Below, piece after piece: positions 6,916 to 15,246 of a stretch of 64,000 nt of DNA. Source of the DNA: JAJKIV01 sp036741775 (GTDB taxonomy: Bacteria > Gemmatimonadota > Gemmatimonadetes > Gemmatimonadales > Gemmatimonadaceae); assembly GCA_036741775.1 (NCBI GenBank), contig DAINRQ010000011.1, forward strand, positions 1 to 64,000, given 5' to 3'. The position numbers and the translations under genes were made by a program. Below the pieces are notes generated by a model, which was given only the letters and a program-made list of their open reading frames with translations, was not told the origin of the DNA and ran no database searches. Each line of letters opens with the position of its first letter. Positions within the stretch are counted from its first letter, which is position 1.

Positions 6916-8433
6916 GTGAGCGTGCGAGACCTCCTGCCGTACGTCTTCTACTCGGCGTCGGTGCTCGTGCTGCTCTGGGATGTATTCCTCGCGGGACAGA
7001 TCGCCCAGCTGCGGCGGGCGCCGAGGTTCTTTCGCGGCGTGACGGCGCTCGCCGGGCTGCTCATCGCACCCGCGGTCCTCGTTGCCGCCGCGTCAGCGTC
7101 CATACTCACCGGTCGCGCGATCCACATCATCGCCTGGGTGTGGCCACTCACGCTGGCGATCTTCGCCGTGCAGGCGATCTATGCGGTGGGCAAGCGGCTC
7201 GTGACGCCGTACATCGGCGTACCGATCGCGGCGTTCGACGTCATCCTGGCGGTCGCCGCGTTCGTTCGCTATGCCGCGTACAGCGGCCGCGATCCGTCGA
7301 GCGCCGCACTCGCGGTGGCCGCGGCCCAGTCGAGCGCGTTAGGCATGCTGCTCGGGCGCGCGGCGCTCTTCTCGCCGCTCGCGGTCGTGTTGCCCCTCCT
7401 CGCGCCGGCATACCCGGCGCGCTGGCGCATCAGCGCGACGGTCCGTGGCACGCTCGCCATGCTCGCGCTTGCGTTCACGATGCTGTTCGTCGCCGAGCTG
7501 CCGAGCGCGCTCATCGCGGTGCGGAGCTACGGGACGTACGCGTTCGATCGGCTGCAGGAGCGCCCGCGCGGGGACTTCGTCATCGGGCTCCGGCTCTTCC
7601 CTGCCCTCGGCGACGCACCGCCACCGCTCGCGCTGCGGAGCGATCTCGCGCTCGTCGATTCCGTGGGGGTTGGCGCGATCTCGGTCGTCATCGAGCCGGC
7701 CGGCGCGCGGGCCGGTGCGCTGGACTCTCTCGTGCGGTCCCTCGAGGAGGAGCGACGCGACAGCGTGCTGCTCGTCGTGGCCGTTGGCTACGACGCGAAC
7801 GCGCGCGAGTCGTTCCGACGATCGCCGTCCGCGCACATGCGCGCTCGCCTCGCGGCGGTCGACCGGATTGTTCGGCGGCTCAGGCCGGACATCATCGTGC
7901 CCGCGCGAAACCCCTACACCGAGGGCGTGGGGGCGATGGGGCGTGTGCCACTCGGCTGGTGGCAGGAGTACCATCGCCTGGCGGCGGCAAACACGCGACG
8001 CGTGAGCAACCGTATCCGCGTGGGTGTCGTTGCATCCGCATTCGTGGGCGCCGACAGCGCGCTCTACGTGTGGGCGAACCGGCGAGACGCTCCCATCGAC
8101 GTGGTGGGGTTCGCGTTCTACCCGTCGTATGATGGTGGCGCGTCACTCGCCGCGAGGCTTCGCGTGGCGGACCGCTGGATGCGCGGCACGACGAAGCCGC
8201 ACTGGGTGTTCGGTGCGGGCGCCTTCCCGGTAACCCACGGCGAACCCAGTCAGGCGCGAGCGCTCTGGGGGACACTCGCGTGGGCGACGAGTCACGAGCA
8301 GGTGAAAGGGCTGATCGTCGAAAGCGCCGGGGATTACGACATGGTGACGGGCCTTCGGGCACCGGGCGGGCGCGTTCGGCCCGCGCTGGCGACGCTCGAG
8401 CGAGCGGTCGCGGCAATGGCGGAGACACAGTAA
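6916..8433 (+). CDS. Membrane protein with C-terminal glycosidase-like domain
   Basis: A 505-residue product. Residues 1-205 hold about six transmembrane helices. The rest is a soluble domain resembling TIM-barrel glycoside hydrolases of the endo-galactanase/GH53 type: repeated beta strands (DFVIGLRLFP, VVGFAFYPSYDGG, VKGLIVESAGDYD) and a WWQEYHRLA stretch. Where such enzymes usually have a catalytic Glu in a TEFGWP-like strand, this one reads VFGAGAFP, so hydrolytic activity is uncertain. It follows the SpeD-like gene by 33 bases. A structured repeat begins immediately after the stop. Confidence 0.65.
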   Translation: MSVRDLLPYVFYSASVLVLLWDVFLAGQIAQLRRAPRFFRGVTALAGLLIAPAVLVAAASASILTGRAIHIIAWVWPLTLAIFAVQAIYAVGKRLVTPYIGVPIAAFDVILAVAAFVRYAAYSGRDPSSAALAVAAAQSSALGMLLGRAALFSPLAVVLPLLAPAYPARWRISATVRGTLAMLALAFTMLFVAELPSALIAVRSYGTYAFDRLQERPRGDFVIGLRLFPALGDAPPPLALRSDLALVDSVGVGAISVVIEPAGARAGALDSLVRSLEEERRDSVLLVVAVGYDANARESFRRSPSAHMRARLAAVDRIVRRLRPDIIVPARNPYTEGVGAMGRVPLGWWQEYHRLAAANTRRVSNRIRVGVVASAFVGADSALYVWANRRDAPIDVVGFAFYPSYDGGASLAARLRVADRWMRGTTKPHWVFGAGAFPVTHGEPSQARALWGTLAWATSHEQVKGLIVESAGDYDMVTGLRAPGGRVRPALATLERAVAAMAETQ

Positions 8434-8435
8434 TA

Positions 8436-8570
8436 CAGCTATCAGCCATCAGCTATCAGCTATCAGCTAAGCGAGAACCCTCGGGATGCCGCCCTCTCCA
8501 AGCGATGCGTCCCGAGGGTTCCTGTTTTGCTGATAGCTGATAGCTGATAGCTGATGGCTGCTTTTCGTGT
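8436..8570. repeat. Hairpin repeat element with inverted 7-bp arrays (copy 1)
   Basis: Left arm is a tandem array of CAGCTATC-type 7-mers; right arm (about 8530-8561) is its near-perfect reverse complement (GATAGCT units). Between them an inner inverted repeat pairs GAACCCTCGGGA with TCCCGAGGGTTC. The whole could fold as one long hairpin just after the 8433 stop, so it might also end transcription. A second copy with the same architecture and a related core lies at 54354-54470. Confidence 0.85.
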
Positions 8571-8626
8571 GACCTCCATGGCCCACCCTGGGTTTGGCCC
8601 CACACACACGCCACTCCGAGGAAACC

Positions 8627-9868
8627 ATGCGCCTGAGAGGTCTGTTCGTTCTCGCCGCACTCACCGCCGCCTGTAACGATCCGGCGGGGCCCGAGGGTCG
8701 CACGCCTCGCATCACCGAGCTGCCACGCACGCTCTCCACCGGCGAGCAGCACGTCATCTCGGCGAGCAACGCATTCGGCTTTAGCCTGCTGCGTGAGCTC
8801 GATCGCACGCGCGCCGACTCGAACATCTTCATGTCGCCGCTCAGCGCGTCCATGGCGCTCGGCATGACGATGAACGGAGCGGAGGGTGAGACGTTCGACC
8901 AGATGCGCCAGGCCCTCGCGTTCGGGTCGGCATCGCGGGAGGAAATCAACGCGTCGTATCGCTCGCTCATCGAGTTGCTGCGCGCGCTCGACCCGAAAGT
9001 CGATTTCAGGATCGCGAACTCGATCTGGTACCGCGCGACGTTCCCGTTCGAGCCGGCGTTCCTCGACGAGGCACGTCAGTACTTCGACGCGCGGGTCGCC
9101 GGGCTCGACTTCAATGCGCCAAGCGCCGTTCCGACGATCAACGATTGGGTGAGCTCGGCGACGAACGGCAAGATCAAGGACATCGTCGAAGGGCCCATCG
9201 ACGCGGACGTCGTGATGTACCTGATCAATGCCATCTACTTCAACGGATCGTGGACCGCGCGCTTCGAGAAGAACCAGACGCGCCCGGACCAGTTCACGAC
9301 GATCGACGGGACGACGGCGCCGATCGAGATGATGAAGAAGACCGACACGCTGCGCGTGGCGCAGACGGCGGACATGCAGGTTGTCGAGCTGCCGTATGGC
9401 GGCGGCGCCTATGCGATGACGATCCTGCTGCCGCGCCAGGGCAAGTCGATCGGCGACGTGCTGTCGTCCCTGTCGCCCGAGACGTGGGCGAGCGCGCTCG
9501 CGTTCGCGACGGCCGGCGAGGTGGAGCTCTACCTGCCGAAGTTCAAGCTTCGCTGGGAGGCCAAGCTCAACGACCAGCTCCAGGCGTTAGGTATGGAGCT
9601 TCCCTTCCAGGGTGGCCTCGCGGACTTCACCCGCATGTCCCCCGAGGGAGACCGGCTCTACATCAACACCGTGAAACAGAAGTCGTACGTGGACGTCCAC
9701 GAGGAGGGCACCGAGGCCGCAGCCGTTACCTCGGTCGAGATCAAGGTGGTGTGCGCCTGCGGGCCGAACGTCATCCGCGTCGACCGCCCGTTCGTGTTCG
9801 CCATCCGCGAGCGGCTCTCGGGGACGATCCTGTTCATGGGGAAGATCGTTCGACCACCCACCGAATGA
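8627..9868 (+). CDS. Serpin, predicted lipoprotein
   Basis: Serine protease inhibitor fold, 413 residues, near full family length. The lipoprotein-type leader ends LTAAC around Cys18. Serpin landmarks: NIFMSPLSASMALGM, the shutter/breach strands (LINAIYFNGSW), GFNFD-equivalents, and the hinge EEGTEAAAVTS, whose small residues are typical of inhibitory serpins. The reactive loop that follows is unusual, reading VEIKVVCACGPN before the conserved RPFVFAIRE strand. ATG 8627 with GAGGAAACC ribosome site is chosen over the upstream 8594 start, which lies inside a His/Pro-rich leader without signal. Probably protects the cell envelope from proteases. Confidence 0.93.
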   Translation: MRLRGLFVLAALTAACNDPAGPEGRTPRITELPRTLSTGEQHVISASNAFGFSLLRELDRTRADSNIFMSPLSASMALGMTMNGAEGETFDQMRQALAFGSASREEINASYRSLIELLRALDPKVDFRIANSIWYRATFPFEPAFLDEARQYFDARVAGLDFNAPSAVPTINDWVSSATNGKIKDIVEGPIDADVVMYLINAIYFNGSWTARFEKNQTRPDQFTTIDGTTAPIEMMKKTDTLRVAQTADMQVVELPYGGGAYAMTILLPRQGKSIGDVLSSLSPETWASALAFATAGEVELYLPKFKLRWEAKLNDQLQALGMELPFQGGLADFTRMSPEGDRLYINTVKQKSYVDVHEEGTEAAAVTSVEIKVVCACGPNVIRVDRPFVFAIRERLSGTILFMGKIVRPPTE

Positions 9869-9893
9869 GTCGGCGGTCGGAGAGACATGGATA

Positions 9894-12536
9894 TCACACC
9901 GTCTTGGGCACCCCGCGGACGATCCCTTCCACGCGTCGCTCTTCGACGAAATACCGATTCGCTACGGCGCGCATCTGTGCCGGCGTCACCGCCATGATAC
10001 GCTCGTCGTGCTCGTCGATCTCCGCGAGCCCCGACCCGTAGAGCCACGCGTCGACCATCTCGGCGAGCACCGCGCCGCCGCTCTCCTGTCGGATCGCTCG
10101 AGTGCCGATCGCGTACCGCTTCGCCCGTTCGAGTTCTTCCGCGGAAACGTCGGCGTCGCGGAGCTTCGCGAATTCGGCGAGGAGCCCGCGACGAGCCACC
10201 TCCTCGCGCTCGGGCGAGGTCGCGATGTACGCGACGAACATCCCGGCATGCATTCGCTGGCTCGCGTACGCCTGGACCGTGTACGCGAGCGACTGCCGGT
10301 CGCGAAGCTCATCGAAGAACCGGCCGCCCAACCCACTCGCGACCCCCGCAATGAGGTCGGCGGCGAACCGATCCTGGTCCCGGCGCGCCGGCCCCTCGAA
10401 CACGACCGCGAGCGCTGTTTGTGCCTTGTCGCGCGATTCGGTGAGCGCCTCGACCGCCACGGGCCACGTCGGCGGCGTGAGCGATGCGGCAGCCGAGGTG
10501 TGAAGCTCCCCGAAGTGGGCGGCAACGAGCGCCGCGAGCTCGTCCGGATCACCGTCGCCGACGGCGGCGATCACCGCGTTCGAACGCAACACGCGGTCGC
10601 GATGCCATGCACGCACGGCGGCCGCGTCAATGGCGGCGAGCGACTCTTCCGTCCCGAGTACGGAGCGCGCGTACGGATGGCTGCCGTACGCCGCCTGTAC
10701 CGCGAGGCGGACCGGGTAGCGATACATGTCGTCGCGCTGCTGGGCCACGTTCGAGATCGCGACGGCGCGCTCGATGTCCAGGGCATCGTCGGGGAACGTG
10801 GGCTGCTGCACGACGTTGGCGAGCAGGTCCACCGCTGCTGCAACCCGCGTCGCCGGCACGGAAACCGTCCAGCCGATACCGTCGGCGGTGGCGCTCGTTC
10901 CGAGCACCGCACCGAGCAGTTCGGATTCTTCGGCGATCGCGGCGGCGGAGCGGCGATCGGTTCCCTTGAGCGACGTACGCACGAGCAGCGTCGAGAGACC
11001 GCCCAGCTCCGCCGCTTCGCTCGCGGCGCCACCTAACGCGTACAGCCCGACATGCGTGATCGGCGATCCGGCCCGGCGGCGCACGAGCAGCGGAATCCCG
11101 CCAGCCGTACGATAGACGCGGACGCCGGCCTCTTCGTGCTCCACCGACCGGCCGCGCGCGCGATCGGGGCCTGTGACCTCCTCCACGGGCGGCGTCGGTA
11201 CGAGCGGCGCGACCGGGGCGGAGGTGAGCAGCGCCAGGGCGGCGTCTGAGTCCGGGGCAATCGGGTCGGCTGTCCTCGGCCGGTACATCACCCAGCCAGC
11301 GCGCTCCGGCGCGAGATAGCGACGCACTGCTTCGGTCACGTCCGCCGGCGTGGCGGCCATCATCCGGTCGAAGTACTGGTCACCGAGCTGCCAGTCGCCT
11401 AACGCCTCCCACTCGGCGAGATGATTCGCCTGGCCCTCCATGCTCTCCAGGTGACGCAGCCACCGTGACTCGAAGACGCGTTGCGCTCGGGTGAGCTCCT
11501 GGCGCGTCACGCCATCGTCGCGCACCGAGCGAACCTGATCCCAGGCCGCGCGCGCCGCTGCCGGCGCGGATGCCGCCGGCATGTCTGCGTGCACAACGAA
11601 GACACCTACCTCGGTCGGCGTGTAGTTGTAGGCGCTGACCGACGCGGCGAGCTGCCGCTCGCGGACGGCGCGGTACAACCGCGAGGCGCGTCCCGCGCCC
11701 AGAACGGTGGCGGCAAGATCGAGGAGCGGCGTGTCCTCGTGCAGCGTTGGCGGCGTCCGCCACCCGAACGCGAACTCGGCCTGCGCGATGTCGCCAGCGA
11801 GCTCGCGATACCGGAACGACGCTCGCTCAGGCTCCGGAGGGCCGGGGATGCGAACGACTGGCGCCGCCTCGAGCACCCCGTACAGGCGGCGCACGTGCGC
11901 GAGCGTCTCGTCGACGTCGAGGTCGCCGACCACCGACAGGGTCGTCGTCGACGGGCGGTAGAAGTTCCGGTAGAAGCGCAGAAGATCGTCGCGCGTAAGG
12001 GCCCGCAGACCGGGCTCGCGCCCGATGCGCCAGCGGCGCATTCGATGGTGATCGTGGAGAACCTCGAACAACGTCTCCGTCGTCACCGCCGACGGGTTGT
12101 CCGCCTTCCGCTTCGCCTCCTGGATGATGACTTCCAGCTCGCGCGCCAGCTCGTCCCCGTCGATCAGCGAGTTCGCGTAGGCGTCCGCCTGGATCTCGAG
12201 TCCCGCCGCGAGTCCGGACGAGGGCAGCACCGTGTAGTACACGGTGTGGTCGTAGATCGTGCTCGCGTTGAGATAGCCACCGCTCGCCTTCGTCTCCTTC
12301 GCGATTACGCCGACACCACGCGTCGGGGTGCCCTTGAAGTACATGTGCTCGAGCACGTGAGCGATGCCGACGACGTCATCGGTCTCGTCGAAGTAGCCGG
12401 CTTTCACGTGCGTCACGATCGCCACCACGGGGGCAGCCTCGTCCCGGCGGACGAGCACCGTGAGTCCGTTAGGCAGAACCTCGCGCACGACGGACGCAGG
12501 ATCGACGGACACGGGACGCGACGCGGTTGTGGTCAC
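9894..12536 (-). CDS. M16 family zinc metallopeptidase, two tandem domains
   Basis: An 880-residue pitrilysin/processing-peptidase-like protein. The N-terminal half has the inverted zinc motif HVLEH (His60, Glu63, His64) and the downstream glutamate 76 residues later (IIQEAKRK, Glu140). The C-terminal half repeats the fold without the motif, as in single-chain M16 enzymes that close like a clamshell. No signal peptide is evident, so it probably acts in the cytoplasm unless the operon's exporter moves it. The GTG start at 12536 overlaps the upstream permease stop as GTGA; the ORF extension to 12608 is Arg/Pro-rich shadow. Confidence 0.92.
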   Translation of the reverse strand: MTTTASRPVSVDPASVVREVLPNGLTVLVRRDEAAPVVAIVTHVKAGYFDETDDVVGIAHVLEHMYFKGTPTRGVGVIAKETKASGGYLNASTIYDHTVYYTVLPSSGLAAGLEIQADAYANSLIDGDELARELEVIIQEAKRKADNPSAVTTETLFEVLHDHHRMRRWRIGREPGLRALTRDDLLRFYRNFYRPSTTTLSVVGDLDVDETLAHVRRLYGVLEAAPVVRIPGPPEPERASFRYRELAGDIAQAEFAFGWRTPPTLHEDTPLLDLAATVLGAGRASRLYRAVRERQLAASVSAYNYTPTEVGVFVVHADMPAASAPAAARAAWDQVRSVRDDGVTRQELTRAQRVFESRWLRHLESMEGQANHLAEWEALGDWQLGDQYFDRMMAATPADVTEAVRRYLAPERAGWVMYRPRTADPIAPDSDAALALLTSAPVAPLVPTPPVEEVTGPDRARGRSVEHEEAGVRVYRTAGGIPLLVRRRAGSPITHVGLYALGGAASEAAELGGLSTLLVRTSLKGTDRRSAAAIAEESELLGAVLGTSATADGIGWTVSVPATRVAAAVDLLANVVQQPTFPDDALDIERAVAISNVAQQRDDMYRYPVRLAVQAAYGSHPYARSVLGTEESLAAIDAAAVRAWHRDRVLRSNAVIAAVGDGDPDELAALVAAHFGELHTSAAASLTPPTWPVAVEALTESRDKAQTALAVVFEGPARRDQDRFAADLIAGVASGLGGRFFDELRDRQSLAYTVQAYASQRMHAGMFVAYIATSPEREEVARRGLLAEFAKLRDADVSAEELERAKRYAIGTRAIRQESGGAVLAEMVDAWLYGSGLAEIDEHDERIMAVTPAQMRAVANRYFVEERRVEGIVRGVPKTV

Positions 12537-13288
12537 GAGCGGAAGGGACGGCGGTGAAGGAGGAGGACGGCAGCGACCGTGCAGACAAACCCGAACGCGA
12601 GCGGCCACGCGAGGTCTTCGGGTGCCACGAGCCGGCCTTGCGCAAGCGGCTCACGCAGCGCCGCAATGCTCGCAACCGGTGGGAGCAGATACTGCGCCGC
12701 GTCGATGATCGGACTCGCAGTGCCCGACGCCCGCAGCCGGTCTGCGAATTGGGAGAGCAGAGCGGCTCCGCTCAGGAGCGCAAGGAGCACTGGCAGATGG
12801 TAGGCCGTGAGCGTCGAGAGAGCGAGCGCGAGCGTCCCGACCGTGAGCCACGCCAGCGCGATGAACGCCGCTACGCCAGGGACTGACACCGGCCGGACCG
12901 CGACGGTGAACACTCCGGCGGCAACGACACCGAGCGCCACAATGGCGGCACCGGCGAGGACGAACGCCTGCAGGTAATACTGCGCGGGTACGAGCGGGCG
13001 TGAGAAGAGGATGCGGTCGAATCCGCGCCAGCGATCGCGCGCGACCAGCCCCTGTGCCGCAAACACCGCGGCGATCATCGCGTACACGCCGAGCGCGTTC
13101 TCGAAGGCCGCCTGCGCCTGCTCGCGGCCGCCAATGCCCGCTTCGGGATCGAACGCCGCGACCGTAACGCCCGTGGCTCGAAACACCGCCCAGGTCGCGA
13201 GCGACGCCGCGAGCACGAGAAGCGGAACACGACCGAGGAAAAAGTCGCGGAGCTGATACCCGGCATACGCGGACAACCGCACCTTCAC
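12533..13288 (-). CDS. ABC exporter membrane subunit
   Basis: A 251-residue membrane protein with six predicted helices (for example VPLLVLAASLATWAVF, YYLQAFVLAGAAIVALGVVAAGVFTVAV, LAWPLAFGFVCTVAAVLLL), a typical ABC-2-type permease layout. It starts with ATGA overlapping the ATPase stop and ends in GTGA overlapping the M16 start, so the three products are probably made in fixed proportion. The family is ABC-2-like by layout; no substrate can be deduced. Confidence 0.8.
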   Translation of the reverse strand: MKVRLSAYAGYQLRDFFLGRVPLLVLAASLATWAVFRATGVTVAAFDPEAGIGGREQAQAAFENALGVYAMIAAVFAAQGLVARDRWRGFDRILFSRPLVPAQYYLQAFVLAGAAIVALGVVAAGVFTVAVRPVSVPGVAAFIALAWLTVGTLALALSTLTAYHLPVLLALLSGAALLSQFADRLRASGTASPIIDAAQYLLPPVASIAALREPLAQGRLVAPEDLAWPLAFGFVCTVAAVLLLHRRPFRS

Positions 13289-14196
13289 GACGCCACCTCG
13301 TCCATCGAGAACGTCTGCGATTCGACAGGCACTCGCGCTGGCGCGACCGACGCGATCAGCACCCCGCGCTCCAGCAATTCACGAAGGCCCATGTTCAGCG
13401 GGCCGAGGCCCATGACGCGAACGGCGTAGGTACCTCGCCCGAGCGATATCGCTGATGGGAACACCGCCATCACGTGTTCGGCGCCGCGATGGACGCTGAT
13501 GTGGAACACAGCCTCCACGTCGGCAGGCGTCGGCGGACGCGAAGCACCCGGACGCCTGACGCGGCCTCGGTCGATGAGTGTCACCCGGTCGGCAAGGCGC
13601 TCGAGCTCGGCCGTATCGCGCGATGCGATCAGAATCGCCCGGTTCGCCGCCCGCACCCTGATGATGAGGTCCTGCAGTCGATCGAGCGTGAAGGGCTCGA
13701 GCCCGTCGAGCGGCTCGTCCAGAATGATCGCCCGTCGCTCGACGAGGATTGCCTGCGCGATCCCGACGCGTTTGCGCGCATCGCGCGTGAGGGCACGAAC
13801 GCGCATCCGGCGAAACTCCTCGAGACCGAGCGCGTCGATCGCGGCGTCGACGCGCCGCGACACGTCCGGCACGGGAACGCCCGAGAGGAGAGCGAGTCGC
13901 GTCAGCGCGTCGGCAACGCGCCATCGGCCGGGAACGCCAGCGCGCTGCGGCGCGAACGCGACGCCCTCGCGCTCGACGAAGCGTCGCGGTTCGATGCCGT
14001 CGATGCGCACGGTCCCCGAGGATGGACGCTCGAACCCGAGGATCATCGAGACGAGCGTGCTCTTCCCCGCACCTGCCGGACCCGACAGTCCGGCGATCTC
14101 ACCCGCGCCTACGCGGAGCGAAACATCATCGACCGCTCGCGCCGAAGGGCCCAGCCGCGGCGCATAGGTTTTCGTGACGTGACTGAGCTCGATCAC
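13285..14196 (-). CDS. ABC transporter ATP-binding protein with degenerate signature
   Basis: Nucleotide-binding domain of an ABC transporter. Walker A reads GPAGAGKST and Walker B RRAIILDEP, both intact. The signature LSGGQ is replaced by LTRDARKR, and the H-loop histidine region reads ASRDTAE, so ATP-driven switching may be impaired or asymmetric. A C-terminal extension of about 100 residues, unlike the core, ends in SMDEVAS. GTG 14196 is chosen because it overlaps the TPR gene stop (GTGA) and is immediately followed by the domain start IELSHVTKTY; the 47 upstream residues of the open frame are low-complexity. Confidence 0.85.
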   Translation of the reverse strand: MIELSHVTKTYAPRLGPSARAVDDVSLRVGAGEIAGLSGPAGAGKSTLVSMILGFERPSSGTVRIDGIEPRRFVEREGVAFAPQRAGVPGRWRVADALTRLALLSGVPVPDVSRRVDAAIDALGLEEFRRMRVRALTRDARKRVGIAQAILVERRAIILDEPLDGLEPFTLDRLQDLIIRVRAANRAILIASRDTAELERLADRVTLIDRGRVRRPGASRPPTPADVEAVFHISVHRGAEHVMAVFPSAISLGRGTYAVRVMGLGPLNMGLRELLERGVLIASVAPARVPVESQTFSMDEVAS

Positions 14197-15233
14197 CGCA
14201 CCGGCGGGGCCGCCCCTGGCTGCGGAGCGAGCGTCGGCAGCGGAGTACACCGGCTCCAGTCGCCCGGGCCCGCGCGCCCGTAAAACCGCTGTGCTTCCGG
14301 CACGCGGCCGAGCCGCATGAGAGAGCAGCCGAGCCATCCCATTGCCACACGATCGTCCGGATTGTATTCGACGGCGCGCGCGAAAAAGCGGCGCGCGAGG
14401 TCGAGCGACTGGAGCGCGGCCGGGAGATTTCCGGCGTTGAGCTCCGCCGTGGACTTCGTGAGCAGGTGTGCACCCATCTCCCGCTGCGCAAGCCCATTCG
14501 TCGGCTCGAGCTTGATCGCGGTCTCGAGCTCGCGCACGGCGTTCTGTGCGTCGCCTTCCTCGCGAGCCATACGTGCGAGGTAAATGTGCGGATCGGCGTC
14601 GTTCGGGTCTTCACGGACCGCCTCGGCGAACGCGTTCCGCGCCTCGGTCCGGTTGCCGGACGTGTACGCCTGAATCCCGCGCTGGAGCGCTGCGTTCGAC
14701 TGCCGCATCATGAAGTAGTAGATCCCGCCCCCGAGCCCGCCGAGCACCAGCAGGAGCGCGAGGAGCAGGATGAGCGGGAACCCTCGCCGCCTAACGGCGA
14801 CCGGCTCGGCGCCGACATCGGCAGCGGGCGCGGCGCTCGCCACACCAGCGATTACCGGAGGAGGGGGCGGCGCTACGCGCTCCTGCCGAAGCGCGGCCTC
14901 GAGCTGTTGGTAACCCGTCCGAGCCGCAGCGATGTCCGCGCTCGTCGGGCGGTACTCCGTGCGCTGCGCGCGGTCGTGCGCGGCGCTGAACTCCACGAGA
15001 GCGTGCGCCTGGTCGAGCGTCAGCATCTCGCGCTGGCGGACTTCCCGAATGAGCGGTTGGCCCGACATGGTAGCCGAGCCGATGAGCGTCCGGAGCGCGG
15101 TTTCGGCCGCCTGCCACCCCTCGATGACATCGGCGGCGATATCCTCGGGGTCGCGCGAGATGTCCAGGCGCGCGATCGCCGGCCTCGCCTGATCGAGCGA
15201 GGCGAGGGCCGAGCGTTGTTGCGATGTGGTCAC
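14193..15233 (-). CDS. TPR-repeat protein with one transmembrane helix
   Basis: A 346-residue protein. Residues about 1-120 are helical and cytoplasmic; a Pro-rich/Ala spacer leads to a single transmembrane helix (FPLILLLALLLVLGGLGGGIYYF, about 150-172); then at least three TPR units (AYTSGNRTEARNAFAEAVREDP; LARMAREEGDAQNAVRELE; FFARAVEYNPDDRVAMGWLG). The repeats would lie across the membrane from the N-terminus. It starts with GTG, 13 bases after the upstream TPR gene, and couples to the ATPase by GTGA. Likely a scaffold for the exporter/peptidase operon. Confidence 0.8.
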   Translation of the reverse strand: MTTSQQRSALASLDQARPAIARLDISRDPEDIAADVIEGWQAAETALRTLIGSATMSGQPLIREVRQREMLTLDQAHALVEFSAAHDRAQRTEYRPTSADIAAARTGYQQLEAALRQERVAPPPPPVIAGVASAAPAADVGAEPVAVRRRGFPLILLLALLLVLGGLGGGIYYFMMRQSNAALQRGIQAYTSGNRTEARNAFAEAVREDPNDADPHIYLARMAREEGDAQNAVRELETAIKLEPTNGLAQREMGAHLLTKSTAELNAGNLPAALQSLDLARRFFARAVEYNPDDRVAMGWLGCSLMRLGRVPEAQRFYGRAGPGDWSRCTPLPTLAPQPGAAPPVR

Positions 15234-15246
15234 GACCGGATGTGGG

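Noticed and set aside
8436..8570. CRISPR array
   Set aside because: The units are 7 bases with no spacers and occur as inverted arms.
10008..11036. 342-residue plus-strand frame in the M16 gene
   Set aside because: Antisense; Arg-rich, no family sign, while the minus frame has HxxEH and the M16 fold.
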